This document shows positions 35,644-44,653 of a stretch of DNA of 64,000 nucleotides, piece by piece (position 1 is the stretch's first letter; every line of letters starts with the position of its first letter). The notes below the pieces were generated by a model, which did not search any database, was not told where the DNA came from, and saw only the letters and a list, made by a program, of their open reading frames with translations. The position numbers and the translations under genes were made by a program. This DNA comes from Breoghania sp. (GTDB lineage Bacteria > Pseudomonadota > Alphaproteobacteria > Rhizobiales > Stappiaceae), in NCBI RefSeq assembly GCF_963674635.1, contig NZ_OY771475.1, positions 3,224,001-3,288,000 on the forward strand, in the 5' to 3' direction.

Positions 35644-36467
35644 GCTGGTTCACTCACGTCCATTGCGCGATGCAGGGCATCGGAGGCCTGTCGGCAGAAG
35701 TCGTTGTAGATGGCGGATGTGCGGAACTCTTCCTCGCGCGGATAGGGGGCATCGATGCGGATCGTCTCCACCACGCGGCCCGGACGAGCTGCCATTACGA
35801 CGATCTGGTTGGAGAGATAGACGCTCTCGAACACCGAATGGGTGACGAAGATGACCGTCCAGCCGAATTTCTCCCAAAGGTGGAGGAGGTCGTTGTTGAG
35901 CTTGAAGCGGGTGATCTCGTCCAGCGCCGCGAAGGGTTCGTCCATCAGCAAAAGCTTGGGCTTGGTGACCAGCGCGCGGGCGATGGAAACGCGCATCTTC
36001 ATACCGCCGGAAAGTTCGCGCGGGTAGCTATCGGCAAACCCTTCAAGCCCCACCATGCGCAGCGCGTCCATGACGTCCTTGTGGGCGCGCGCCCTGGAGA
36101 TCTTCTTCAGGCGCAGCGGCAGGTAGACATTGTTGTAGACGGTCGCCCAGGGCATCAGCGTGGGCTCCTGGAAGACGAAGCTGACTTCGTTGTCGCCCTT
36201 CTCACCGCCCGCGCCGCTATCCGGCCAGACGAGGGAGCCGGAGGTGGCATCGCCGAGACCGGCCATGATGCGCAATGCGGTGGACTTGCCGCAACCGGAT
36301 GGGCCAAGCAGGCTGACGAAATCGCCCTTGCCGATATCCAGCGTCATGTCGCGCAGCGCAACAGTGCCATTGGCGAAGGTTTTCGACACGTTGCGGAGCG
36401 AAATCAGGGGCTGTTCCGCGACATCGGCGGCAGAGGCCGGGGCATTGGGTGTGGGCGAGATGGTCAC
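35640..36467 (-). CDS. ABC transporter ATP-binding protein (SsuB/TauB/ThiZ type)
   Basis: Drives import with the adjacent permease. The 275 residues have Walker A GPSGCGKST (55-63), signature LSGGM (152-156) and Walker B LLLMDE (172-177), followed by the switch His in FVTHSVFESVYLS. It belongs to the nitrate/sulfonate/taurine and pyrimidine-precursor group. The substrate-binding protein gene lies 250 bases upstream on the same strand. Confidence 0.92.
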   Translation of the reverse strand: MTISPTPNAPASAADVAEQPLISLRNVSKTFANGTVALRDMTLDIGKGDFVSLLGPSGCGKSTALRIMAGLGDATSGSLVWPDSGAGGEKGDNEVSFVFQEPTLMPWATVYNNVYLPLRLKKISRARAHKDVMDALRMVGLEGFADSYPRELSGGMKMRVSIARALVTKPKLLLMDEPFAALDEITRFKLNNDLLHLWEKFGWTVIFVTHSVFESVYLSNQIVVMAARPGRVVETIRIDAPYPREEEFRTSAIYNDFCRQASDALHRAMDVSEPA

Positions 36468-36570
36468 GCTACCTGTCCGTTTCTTGGCCGGCCCGTGTCA
36501 GGGTCCGGCGGATCCGTTTAACGCCAGGAGTGCCGGCGGCGGCCCCCGAACGATGCGGTTCGTCGGGAGA

Positions 36571-36586
36571 GCCGGTGGAAACCGGC
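36571..36586. promoter_or_regulatory. Short hairpin between binding-protein and ATPase genes
   Basis: GCCGGT-GGAA-ACCGGC, a 6-bp stem. In the - strand transcript it lies between the binding-protein stop and the ATPase start and could stabilise or end part of the message so that the binding protein is made in excess. Confidence 0.4.
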
Positions 36587-36684
36587 AAGGCCGCTTGGTG
36601 TGGAGCAGATCGGAGCGGCAAGGCCCCGGTCCGTTGTCGCAATCGGTGTGCAGACCGCATCCGCAAAGCAGGTAAGACCGTCGG

Positions 36685-36718
36685 CGAAGCAGAGTGGCCG
36701 TCCCGAAGCAGGGTGGCC
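36685..36718. repeat. Direct repeat at the binding-protein stop codon
   Basis: CGAAGCAGRGTGGCC occurs at 36685-36699 and 36704-36718 (period 19), with a weaker third copy near 36663. The last copy reaches into the stop codon of the binding-protein gene. Confidence 0.55.
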
Positions 36719-37731
36719 TAGTTCTTGAGGTCCATGCCGACGCCCTTGCACACGAATTCTGTTGTGTAGAGCGTGGACAGGTCGAGGCCCTCCTGCACGA
36801 CACCGGCGGCGACCATCTTGTCGTAAAAGCTCTTGATCTGCTCGCCTTTCATGCAGCCAATGCCCTTTTCCAGCGCCACGCCGGATTCCACCAGGCCGAA
36901 ATCCTTCATCGTGGCGATGGAGAACGCGATCTGGCCGTCGGTCATTTCCGGGTTGTCGGCCTTGATGGCCGCATTGGCGGCGGCGTTGTCGCCATGGAGA
37001 TAATTGTACCAGCCGATGATCGAGGCATCGACAAAGCGTTGCACGAGATCCTTGTTCTCGGCCACAAAGTCGACCTTGGCCTCGATGGTGGTCGAATAGG
37101 TTTCAAACCCCGAATCCGCCAGCAGGAACAGCTTCGGTTCAATGCCGCCCTCGGTCTTGATCGCATAGGGTTCCGACGTGATGTATCCCTGCTGGGCGGA
37201 CTGTTTGTCGGCAAGGAAGGGCGCCGGATTGAAGGTGTAGGGCTTGTACTGGGCGTCGGAGAAGCCGGAGAAACTGCTTTTCATCCACTGGAAGTAGGTG
37301 GAGAAACCGTCTTTGCCCATGAAGATGGTCGGCAGCTTGGCCAGATCCTCGAAGGTCTCAAGGCCCGCATCCGGGTGGGCGATGAGGACCTGCGGGTCCT
37401 TCTGGAAAATCGCCGCGACCTCGACCAGCGGAATGCCCTGTTCCGCGGCGGAGAAGGAGCCGAGCAGGTTGCCGTTCATGTAGAAGTGGATCTTGTCGGC
37501 CATCAGCAGCGCGCGGTTGGCTGCCTGGGGGCCGCCCTGTACGATCTCGACCTTCAGGCCGTATTTTTCATAAGTCCCGTCGGCAACAGCCTGATAGAAG
37601 CCGCCATGTTCGGCCTGGGCGAGCCAGTTGGTGCCGAACTTCACCTCATCGAGCGCAAAGGCGGGAGCCGTCGAGGCGAGTATTCCCGAAGCTGCAACGA
37701 CCGCGAGGCCGAACCGAACCAGACGCTTCAT
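36718..37731 (-). CDS. ABC transporter substrate-binding protein (NMT1/THI5-like)
   Basis: Periplasmic binding protein of 337 residues from ATG 37731, preceded by GGGGGAT. The signal peptide MKRLVRFGLAVVAASG runs to a cleavage site after AFA26. The mature protein begins DEVKFGTNWLAQAEHGGFYQ, typical of the NMT1/THI5-like group, which includes binders of pyrimidine thiamine precursors, nitrate and sulfonates. With a cytosine-deaminase-type enzyme in the operon, a nucleobase-like ligand is plausible. The frame is open to 37890 upstream. Confidence 0.88.
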   Translation of the reverse strand: MKRLVRFGLAVVAASGILASTAPAFALDEVKFGTNWLAQAEHGGFYQAVADGTYEKYGLKVEIVQGGPQAANRALLMADKIHFYMNGNLLGSFSAAEQGIPLVEVAAIFQKDPQVLIAHPDAGLETFEDLAKLPTIFMGKDGFSTYFQWMKSSFSGFSDAQYKPYTFNPAPFLADKQSAQQGYITSEPYAIKTEGGIEPKLFLLADSGFETYSTTIEAKVDFVAENKDLVQRFVDASIIGWYNYLHGDNAAANAAIKADNPEMTDGQIAFSIATMKDFGLVESGVALEKGIGCMKGEQIKSFYDKMVAAGVVQEGLDLSTLYTTEFVCKGVGMDLKN

Positions 37732-38102
37732 TGTGTTATCCCCCTGATGACCCTGCGGGTCGCGCCAAGACAAACGGCCACCTTCCGTAGAGGCGGCGCC
37801 GGTGAGAAATCGCAAGAGCCGTGCCATTTCGATTTCGTCAGTGTGGAAATGTCCGCACCATGGGACAATCCTTGACATATTGTCCTTCAAACGCTGAGAC
37901 GCCGCGAGATGTCGCTAGGGTACCTCAGGAAAAGTGCCTAAAAAAGCGCCCCTTGGAGATTGTTTCCAGGGCGACCTTGCACGAGAGACGCTTTTGTCCG
38001 GTTCGCGGGCATGACGTTGCGCGAGATTTTTGCGCAGTGAGGTGATTTGCAGAAGGCGTCTTGTGGTCTAGCGTCTAGGCTGTTCATTCGGAGGTTCGCC
38101 CC
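37732..38102. other. Divergent control region of the nucleobase cluster
   Basis: 371 bases between the binding-protein gene and the RidA gene, which run apart. It must carry promoters for both halves of the cluster. A clear dyad at 37863-37885 is the best operator candidate. No regulator gene is present in the cluster. Confidence 0.6.
37863..37885. promoter_or_regulatory. Operator-like dyad GGACAAT-N9-ATTGTCC
   Basis: Perfect 7-base inverted arms at 37863-37869 and 37879-37885 with a 9-base spacer that contains TTGACA, a possible -35 element. It fits a dimeric repressor acting on the divergent promoters. Confidence 0.55.
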
Positions 38103-38492
38103 TTGCTCAGGCATCTCGTTCCCGCACAGATCCGTACGCCCTTCGCAAAATACAGCCATGGCGTGGAAATCCCCGCCGGTGCGCGGCTTCTCGTCTGTTC
38201 CGGCCAGCTCGGCATCGAACATGACGACACCATCCCCGAAGGGGCGGAGGCGCAGGCCCGGCTGTGCTTTGAAGCCATTCGGGCACTTTTGCGCGAGGCG
38301 GGCATGTCGGTGAGCGATATCGTCCGCCTCAACGCCTATGTGACGGGGCGCGAACACATGGCCGGATACATGGCCGCGCGCGACGCCTTCATCGGCACGC
38401 CGCCGCCTGCGTCCACGCTGATGATCGTTTCCGGGTTTACCCGGGAAGACTTCGTCGTCGAGATTGAGGCGCTCGCCGCCAGTCTGGACTGA
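38103..38492 (+). CDS. RidA family protein (YjgF/YER057c/UK114)
   Basis: Small trimeric protein family whose best-known role is hydrolysis of reactive enamine/imine intermediates. The start is TTG 38103, fixed by GGAGG seven bases upstream, and the product has 129 residues. The family segment LVCSGQLGIEHDDTIPEG and the C-terminal VVEIEALAA are clear. It lies 72 bases before the 8-oxoguanine-deaminase-type gene, and probably clears or processes a product of that pathway. Confidence 0.87.
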   Translation: MLRHLVPAQIRTPFAKYSHGVEIPAGARLLVCSGQLGIEHDDTIPEGAEAQARLCFEAIRALLREAGMSVSDIVRLNAYVTGREHMAGYMAARDAFIGTPPPASTLMIVSGFTREDFVVEIEALAASLD

Positions 38493-38564
38493 GCGTGTCT
38501 TTCATTTCGCCCATCCCGGGGACTTGCCTGTCCGGGCGGGTCTCTACTCAAGGAAGAGATTTCC

Positions 38565-39908
38565 ATGCGTCTTTGGATCAAGGACCCGATCGCCATTCTC
38601 GCCGACGGCGCGGAGCGCGGCGTGGTGGTGGAAGATGGCGTCATCGTGGAACTGGTGGGGAAGGGGCGCGCGCCGCAAGCCCACGACATGGTTTTCGATG
38701 CCGGGCGGCACGTGATCCTTCCCGGCCTCGTCAACACGCATCATCATTTCTTCCAGACGCTGACGCGGGCGCATCCTGAAGCCATCAACAAGGAGCTCTT
38801 TCCCTGGCTGAAGGCGCTTTATCCGATCTGGACGCGCAATGTGACGCCGGAGACCTTCCGGCTGGGGACGCGGCTGGCGTTGACGGAGCTTTTGATGTCC
38901 GGCTGCACGACCGCCGCCGATCACCATTATCTCTTCCCCGCGGGGCTGGAAGGGGCGATGGACATTCAGGTCGAAGAGGCGCAGCGCCTCGGCATCCGCA
39001 TGACGGTTTCGCGCGGCTCGATGAACCTGTCTGAAAAGGATGGCGGGCTGCCGCCCGATGGCGCGGTGCAGGACGAGGACACGATCCTCGCTGATTGCGA
39101 ACGGGTGCTTCAGAAGTATCACGATCCTTCGGACGGCGCGTTCATCCAGGTGGCGCTGTCACCGTGTGCGCCGTTCACGGTGACCAAGAACCTGATGAAG
39201 CAGAGCGTCGCGCTGGCGGAGAAATATGATTGCCGCCTGCACACGCATCTGGGCGAGACGCGCGATGAAAACGACTATTGCGAGCACCATTTCCAATGCC
39301 GTCCGGTCGATTATCTGGAAGAAGTGGGGTGGCTGAACGATCGCGTGTGGCTGGCGCATGGCATTCACTTCAATGACGAGGAGGTGAAGAAGCTCGGCCA
39401 TCATTGTGTGGGGGTCTGCCATTGCCCGACCTCCAACATGCTGCTGGCCTCCGGACAGTGCCGGACGAAGGAGCTTGAGGCGGCAGGCAGCCCGGTCGGG
39501 CTTGGCGTGGACGGGTCCGCGTCCAACGACAATTCCAACCTGATGGAAAGCGTTCGCCATGCGCTGATGATCAACCGCCTGACCTATGATGCGACGGTGA
39601 GCCATTTCGATGCGTTGCGCTGGGCAACGGAAGGCTCCGCGCGCTGCCTTGGTCGTGAGGATATCGGCCGGATTGCGGTCGGCAAGCAGGCGGACATGTC
39701 CTTCTACACGCTCGATGAGTTGCGCTTTTCCGGTGGCGGCGATCCGCTGGCGACGCTCGTCCTGTGCGGCGCGCATTCGGCGGACCGGGTGATGATTGCG
39801 GGCGACTGGAAGGTGGAGGATACCATCCCGGTCCACATGGACATCGAACGTCTGCGCCATGAGCACGGTCAGGCGGCGAAACGGTTCCTGGAGAGCATCA
39901 CGGGTTGA
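38565..39908 (+). CDS. 8-oxoguanine deaminase-type amidohydrolase
   Basis: Amidohydrolase of the ATZ/TRZ group, 447 residues, most like 8-oxoguanine deaminases that convert 8-oxoguanine to urate. It starts at ATG 38565 after AAGGAAGAG. The metal site begins NTHHHFFQ (HHH at 59-61), followed by HTHLGET, LAHGIHF and the catalytic Asp in GVDGSASND. Guanine or isocytosine deaminase activity cannot be excluded from sequence. It completes the divergent nucleobase cluster and ends four bases from convergent chrA. Confidence 0.88.
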   Translation: MRLWIKDPIAILADGAERGVVVEDGVIVELVGKGRAPQAHDMVFDAGRHVILPGLVNTHHHFFQTLTRAHPEAINKELFPWLKALYPIWTRNVTPETFRLGTRLALTELLMSGCTTAADHHYLFPAGLEGAMDIQVEEAQRLGIRMTVSRGSMNLSEKDGGLPPDGAVQDEDTILADCERVLQKYHDPSDGAFIQVALSPCAPFTVTKNLMKQSVALAEKYDCRLHTHLGETRDENDYCEHHFQCRPVDYLEEVGWLNDRVWLAHGIHFNDEEVKKLGHHCVGVCHCPTSNMLLASGQCRTKELEAAGSPVGLGVDGSASNDNSNLMESVRHALMINRLTYDATVSHFDALRWATEGSARCLGREDIGRIAVGKQADMSFYTLDELRFSGGGDPLATLVLCGAHSADRVMIAGDWKVEDTIPVHMDIERLRHEHGQAAKRFLESITG

Positions 39909-39913
39909 TCCGC

Positions 39914-41125
39914 TCAAGTCGGTTTCATGTCCAGGAGACCGAGCGCGATGCCGATGACAGCCATGATCAGCACGACCCGGCCGGATCCTTGCCGGAACGT
40001 GGTGAGCAGCAGGAAGGCGCTTGCCGCAAGGAGCAAGTCAAGCGGGTTCCTGACGCTGGATGTCCAGATGGGCGTTATGAAGGCTGCGATCAGAAGGCCG
40101 ACGACCCCCGCATTCGCTCCCTTCATGATCGCGCTTGCATGGGGCGAGCTGCGCAAGCCCTGCCAGAAGGGCAGCGCGCCGTAGATCAGCAGGAAGCCGG
40201 GCAGAAAGATCGCCAGGAGGGCGAGGGCTGCGCCGACGACCGGATGGGGGGCGAAGGGCAGGAGCGCGCCCAGATAGGCGGAAAAGGCGAAGAGCGGCCC
40301 GGGAAGGGCCTGTGCCGCGCCATAACCTGCCAGAAACAAGGTTTCATCCATATAGCCCGGCGTGACGGTGGCCGTCTCCAGAAGCGGCAAAACCACATGC
40401 CCCCCGCCGAAAACCAGCGCTCCCGCACGATAGAAAATGTCGAGGATCCGCAGGACCCCGTTGTCACTGGCCCCGGCAAGCCAGGCAAGCGCGAAGAGCA
40501 GGACTACGAAAAGGCCAAGCGCAAGCATGGCAGGACCGCGTTTTCCAACGGGAGCTTTCTGGAGTGTTTCAGGGGCGACATGGCTTTTTCCGCGCAGCGC
40601 CAGCCAGCCAGCCAGGCCTGAAAGCGCGATGGCGGCGGGTTGGACAAACGGGACAGAGACCAGCAACACGAAAATGAAACTGGCAAGCGCAATCCCTGCG
40701 CGCGGGGCATCGGGGCAGAGCGTTTTCGTCATGCCCGCGATCGCTTGTGCAACCACTGCGACCGCCACGAGCTTGAGCGCATGGATGAGCGCGGCGCCCA
40801 CTTGCGTTGAAAATAATGTGCTGCCGTAGGCGATGGCGAGCATCAGGATCGCGGAGGGCAGGGTGAAGCCGACAAAGGCGGCGATTGCGCCCGGCAAGCC
40901 GCCGCGCAGATATCCGATTGCGAACCCGGTCTGGCTGGAGGCGGGGCCGGGCAGAAACTGGCTCAGGCCGACAATATCGGCATAGGCCGCATCATCCATC
41001 CAGCCGCGCCGCTCGACGAGTTCGCGGCGGTAGTAGCCCAGATGTGCGACGGGGCCGCCAAAGGAGGTCAGCCCCAGGCGCAGGAAAACGGTGAAGATGT
41101 GCAAGGGTGAACTGGGACCGGACAT
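39914..41125 (-). CDS. chrA: Chromate transporter ChrA family
   Basis: Membrane protein of 403 residues with two homologous CHR halves. The first has TSFGGPVAHLGYYRRELVER, the second VFGGGHVVLPLLE. About ten hydrophobic segments are seen. The ATG at 41125 follows GAGGG; the frame is open to 41191. Members export chromate, but many genomic copies have no proven role. No chromate regulator is nearby. Confidence 0.9.
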   Translation of the reverse strand: MSGPSSPLHIFTVFLRLGLTSFGGPVAHLGYYRRELVERRGWMDDAAYADIVGLSQFLPGPASSQTGFAIGYLRGGLPGAIAAFVGFTLPSAILMLAIAYGSTLFSTQVGAALIHALKLVAVAVVAQAIAGMTKTLCPDAPRAGIALASFIFVLLVSVPFVQPAAIALSGLAGWLALRGKSHVAPETLQKAPVGKRGPAMLALGLFVVLLFALAWLAGASDNGVLRILDIFYRAGALVFGGGHVVLPLLETATVTPGYMDETLFLAGYGAAQALPGPLFAFSAYLGALLPFAPHPVVGAALALLAIFLPGFLLIYGALPFWQGLRSSPHASAIMKGANAGVVGLLIAAFITPIWTSSVRNPLDLLLAASAFLLLTTFRQGSGRVVLIMAVIGIALGLLDMKPT

Positions 41126-41196
41126 GATGCCCTCAGAATAGCGGCGCCATGTTACGGGGTCACGACATGCGAACCTGTGCAAAGGCGGCATGCGTG

Positions 41197-41937
41197 TCAG
41201 CCGAAGGGCGCGATCATCTGGGCCACCTGCTCGTAGGCACGCTGAGCGGCAAAGCGGGTGTCGACGGAAATGGGGGCGCGCGGCTCGCTGGATTCGGTTT
41301 CGAAACCATCTTCGGACCCGTCGCCTTCCCTGGCAGGGTCGGCCTCGCTTTCCTCATCCTCCTGCGCGGCTTCTTCTGCCTGAAGCTGGAGCAGGGCGGC
41401 CTGCGCTTCGGCGCGCATCTGGCGGGCGGCGGCGGCGACGCGGAGATCCTGTGGGGAGGGATCTGCCGGGGCGAGTGCGGCGCGCACGATCTGGTCGGCC
41501 TTGGCGATGGTTGCTTGCGGGGATCCCGCAGGAGAGGTGTCGATGGCGACTTCCCCGCCCACCGCATAGGTGCGCCCGTCGGGCCCTCTTGTCGTCTCGT
41601 AGGTTGGGGCTCCGGCGTAGATGCCGCCGGCAGCGTTATGCGCGCGCTCATGGGCTTTCACCTCGGCATCGCGCTTTTTCAAATCCCGGACCTGCTTCTC
41701 CTCGTCCTCGGTGAGCTCACCCGGCGAGGCTGCGGCATTTGTGTCTTTTGCCGTTGAAGGAGAACCGGTGGCGTTCTCGGAAGAGGAAAAGATGACGGCG
41801 GGGTCGGACGCGGAGGCAGGGGCGCTGCCGGAGGGTGCGTCGGGCGCATTAAGGCTCTCAGCGCGAGAAGAGGGCGCGCCGTGCGGTCGTATCTGTGCCG
41901 CTGATGCCACGGCATGAGAACCGATTTCTGCGACCAT
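41197..41937 (-). CDS. Putative metalloprotease-like protein (SprA-related family)
   Basis: The 246 residues comprise a low-complexity Ser/Ala/Pro N-terminus and a conserved central part with a zincin-like HExxH motif, HERAH (96-100), then GGIYAGAPTYETTRGPDG and YAVGGEVAID. This matches the SprA-related group, annotated as putative metalloproteases. No signal peptide is evident. The biological role is unknown. Confidence 0.78.
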   Translation of the reverse strand: MVAEIGSHAVASAAQIRPHGAPSSRAESLNAPDAPSGSAPASASDPAVIFSSSENATGSPSTAKDTNAAASPGELTEDEEKQVRDLKKRDAEVKAHERAHNAAGGIYAGAPTYETTRGPDGRTYAVGGEVAIDTSPAGSPQATIAKADQIVRAALAPADPSPQDLRVAAAARQMRAEAQAALLQLQAEEAAQEDEESEADPAREGDGSEDGFETESSEPRAPISVDTRFAAQRAYEQVAQMIAPFG

Positions 41938-42397
41938 AGGTCATAGTTTGCCCGAAAGCCGCATATGAGAAAGTTAACCCAACGGAAGGCATTTGATCTA
42001 ATCGCATGGTTGTGTTCATGCGGTTTCCTGAAATGCGGATTAAGGTCGCGCGACGACACGTCGCAGCGTCAAAGTGGCTCTTGGTCCAGCCGTTGCAAAT
42101 ACTACTTGTGTTGTACAAACTGTTCATGCGTATCGAATGGAAGATAATAGCCATAAGTTGTGGTTTTCTGTTTGTGAAACCATGGCGAATTCCACCAGAT
42201 CCGCGTCGGAGTGCCGGATGTGAAAAGCATCCGGATGCCGGACAGGGACAAACAATAACAATACTGAATGCAGACAGCATTCATCGATGTCGACAGCTTT
42301 GGGTTGGCGACGGCCTTTTGGGTGAACAGCCTAGGACTGTTCTTTTCCCATTGCCCCGGTTCAGGTCGGATCTCCGGAGGGCTTTGGAGGGTGAGAG
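41938..42397. other. Intergenic region before the small membrane gene
   Basis: 460 bases. A + strand open frame (42006-42401) exists but has no ribosome site and no recognisable domain. Visible structure: a CCGGATG / CATCCGG inverted repeat at 42215-42234 overlapping palindrome GCATCCGGATGC (42228-42239), and a GAACAG-N7-CTGTTC dyad at 42324-42342 followed by TTTT. Confidence 0.55.
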
Positions 42398-42580
42398 ATG
42401 ACGTATTATGAAAAATTCGACGGTCCCGTGATGAACGGAGGCCGGGACCCGTGGTTCAAACGGCGCAGGCCATCCAAGATCTGGACCTCCCGCGCCGGGC
42501 TTGTTGCCGGGCTGATTGCCGCAAGTATCCTGACAGCGGCCGCTTTTGCCTTTCTTGTCAGCGGTCCCATCTGGGACTAG
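42398..42580 (+). CDS. Small single-pass membrane protein, function unknown
   Basis: A 60-residue product with a basic region (WFKRRRPSK) followed by one strong hydrophobic segment (about 34-55, AGLVAGLIAASILTAAAFAF). The ATG at 42398 follows a good GGAGGGTGAG ribosome site, which is the main argument that it is real. I do not recognise the family. An inverted repeat lies 56 bases upstream. Confidence 0.6.
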   Translation: MTYYEKFDGPVMNGGRDPWFKRRRPSKIWTSRAGLVAGLIAASILTAAAFAFLVSGPIWD

Positions 42581-42739
42581 CCGCCCGGGGCTGTGATTTC
42601 GGCCTTTGCCCCGAGGCACTCCCAAATGATGGTCATATCAAAGAATTCGGTCTGTCCGATCGACAGAAGTGATGCAAACCGTACGTAAGATGCACTAGGC
42701 TGGCGGCTCCCATTCCTGTTGAGTCCCCGGAGAGCCTCC

Positions 42740-43540
42740 ATGCGTCCACGACATTTCTGGCACGAGATGACCACCGTCGATTTCGCCGAGGGCGATACGG
42801 CCTCGTGGATTGCCGTCCTGCCTGTCGCTGCAATCGAACAGCACGGTCCGCATCTGCCTGTCTCGACCGATACGGCGATCGCCAATGGTCAGATCGCGCG
42901 GGTTCTGGAGCTTTTGCCGGAGGAGCTTCCGGTCACGTTCCTCCCCGTTCAGGCGGTGGGCAAGTCGAACGAGCACATCTCGTCGCCCGGCACGCTGACC
43001 GCCGATTGGGATACGCTGACGAAGCTCTGGATCAACATCGCCGAAAGCGTCCATCGTGCGGGTGTGCGCAAGCTGGTCATCGTCAATTCGCATGGCGGCA
43101 ATGTGCCGATCATAGACATTGTCGCGCGCGAAATGCGGGTGAAACACGACATGCTCGTGGTCGCGACCGCCTGGTCCCGTTTCGGTCAGCCGGAGGGTGT
43201 GTTCCCGGCGGAGGAATTTGTCTACGGCATTCATGGCGGAGACGTGGAAACCTCCATCATGATGCACCTTCATCCGGATCTGGTCCGCACGGATCTGCGC
43301 GAGGACTTCAAGTCCAATCAGCTCAATTTCATTCAGGAATTCAAGCATCTGCGCGGGCATGGGCCGGTGCAGTTCGGCTGGAAGACGCAGGATCTGGGCG
43401 CAAAGGGCGCGCTCGGCAATGCCGCGGGGGCGACGGCCGAGAAGGGCTTTGCCTCTCTCGACCATGCAGCGCGTTGCTTCGTGGAGCTGATGCACGACAT
43501 GCATCGCTTCGATCCGGACCGCTTGTGGCGGCCCGAATAG
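42740..43540 (+). CDS. Creatininase family protein
   Basis: Metal-dependent amidohydrolase of 266 residues from ATG 42740 after GGAGAG. Metal ligands are expected in AIEQHGPHLP (Glu33, His35), Asp44 and HGGDVETS, and NSHGGN is conserved. Members hydrolyse creatinine or other cyclic amides, N-formyl groups and related bonds. Its nearness to the nucleobase cluster (3-11 kb away) may mean a role in ring-fragment breakdown, but chrA and the HExxH gene lie between. Confidence 0.85.
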   Translation: MRPRHFWHEMTTVDFAEGDTASWIAVLPVAAIEQHGPHLPVSTDTAIANGQIARVLELLPEELPVTFLPVQAVGKSNEHISSPGTLTADWDTLTKLWINIAESVHRAGVRKLVIVNSHGGNVPIIDIVAREMRVKHDMLVVATAWSRFGQPEGVFPAEEFVYGIHGGDVETSIMMHLHPDLVRTDLREDFKSNQLNFIQEFKHLRGHGPVQFGWKTQDLGAKGALGNAAGATAEKGFASLDHAARCFVELMHDMHRFDPDRLWRPE

Positions 43541-43549
43541 GGCGCGGTC

Positions 43550-44653
43550 TTATCCGGCAGCTCTCAGGCGTTCTTCCGCCAGCCTGTCGGCGATGACCTG
43601 GGTCGGGCGACCCTCCGCCTCCGCGCGTTCGAAGATGCGGGTGAGGGTGTCGCCGATGGCGATCGTCTTTTCGCGGACAAGCGCGTCCCCATCTTCGGGA
43701 CCGGCGAGCGCGATGGAGATGATGCCGCCTGCGTTGATCGCATAGTCGGGGGCATAGAGAATGCCCGCGCGCCGCAAGGCCTCGCCATCCGCGTCGGTGG
43801 CCAGCTGGTTGTTCGCGGCCCCGGCAACGATCTGCGCCCGCAGTTGCGGAATGGTGGTTTTGTTCAATCCGGCTCCAAGCGCGCAGGGACAGAAAATGTC
43901 GGCTTTGACGGCATGCGCGCCGTCCGGCTCGGTGGCGTTCGCTCCGAACGCCTCAACCGCGCGGGAAACGGCGGTCGCATTGATATCGGAAACGATCAGC
44001 TTGGCGCCCGCCGCGTTCAACATGCGCGCGACACCGAAGCCGACATTGCCGAGACCCTGAACGGAAACGGTTAGGCCCCCAAGGTCATCGGTTTCGAACC
44101 GGTGGCGCACGGCGGCGCGAATGCCTTCGAAAACGCCCAGGGCGGTGTAGGGGGAGGGATCGCCGAGCCCGGTCTGCTTCGTTCCCAGGGCATGGGATGT
44201 TCGGCGGGCGACGATTTCCATGTCCTGGCTGGAAATGCCGACATCCTCGGCGGTGCGGTAGCGCCCGGAGAGGCGTTCCACCTGTGTGCCGAAGGCCTCA
44301 AGCAGTTCGGGCGTCTTGTCGCGGTTCGCATCGGCGATGATCACGGCCTTGCCCCCACCCAGATCAAGCCCGGCAAGCGCGTTCTTGTAGGTCATGCCGC
44401 GCGACAGGCGCAGGGCATCGGTGAGCGCCGCCGCGTCGCTGGCATAGGCCCACATGCGACAGCCACCCGCTGCAGGTCCGAGGCGCGTATCGTGAATGGC
44501 GATGATGGTGCGCAGGCCCGATCCGGCGTCATGGCCGAACACCACCTGTTCGTGGTCCCGGAACTCGGGGTGATCGAATAGGGTGACAGGCTGAGAGCTT
44601 GGCTCCATGTCGCTCGCCCTGTCTCTGGCGCGGTGCCGGGTGGAGATGTTCAT
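43550..44653 (-). CDS. Glu/Leu/Phe/Val dehydrogenase family protein (leucine dehydrogenase-like)
   Basis: NAD(P)-dependent oxidative deaminase of an amino acid, 367 residues. The start at 44653 follows GAACGAGGA; ATG 44608 is an alternative. The active-site lysines are Lys90 and Lys102 in TYKNALAGLDLGGGKAVI, and the Rossmann motif is VQGLGNVGFG. The length and GPAAGGCRMW segment fit leucine/phenylalanine dehydrogenases more than glutamate dehydrogenases. It converges with the creatininase gene. Confidence 0.88.
   Translation of the reverse strand: MNISTRHRARDRASDMEPSSQPVTLFDHPEFRDHEQVVFGHDAGSGLRTIIAIHDTRLGPAAGGCRMWAYASDAAALTDALRLSRGMTYKNALAGLDLGGGKAVIIADANRDKTPELLEAFGTQVERLSGRYRTAEDVGISSQDMEIVARRTSHALGTKQTGLGDPSPYTALGVFEGIRAAVRHRFETDDLGGLTVSVQGLGNVGFGVARMLNAAGAKLIVSDINATAVSRAVEAFGANATEPDGAHAVKADIFCPCALGAGLNKTTIPQLRAQIVAGAANNQLATDADGEALRRAGILYAPDYAINAGGIISIALAGPEDGDALVREKTIAIGDTLTRIFERAEAEGRPTQVIADRLAEERLRAAG

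Noticed and set aside
42006..42401. 131-codon + strand frame in the gap before the small membrane gene
   Set aside because: No ribosome site, no recognisable domain, and a change from hydrophobic to Arg-rich composition midway, which suggests a chance frame.
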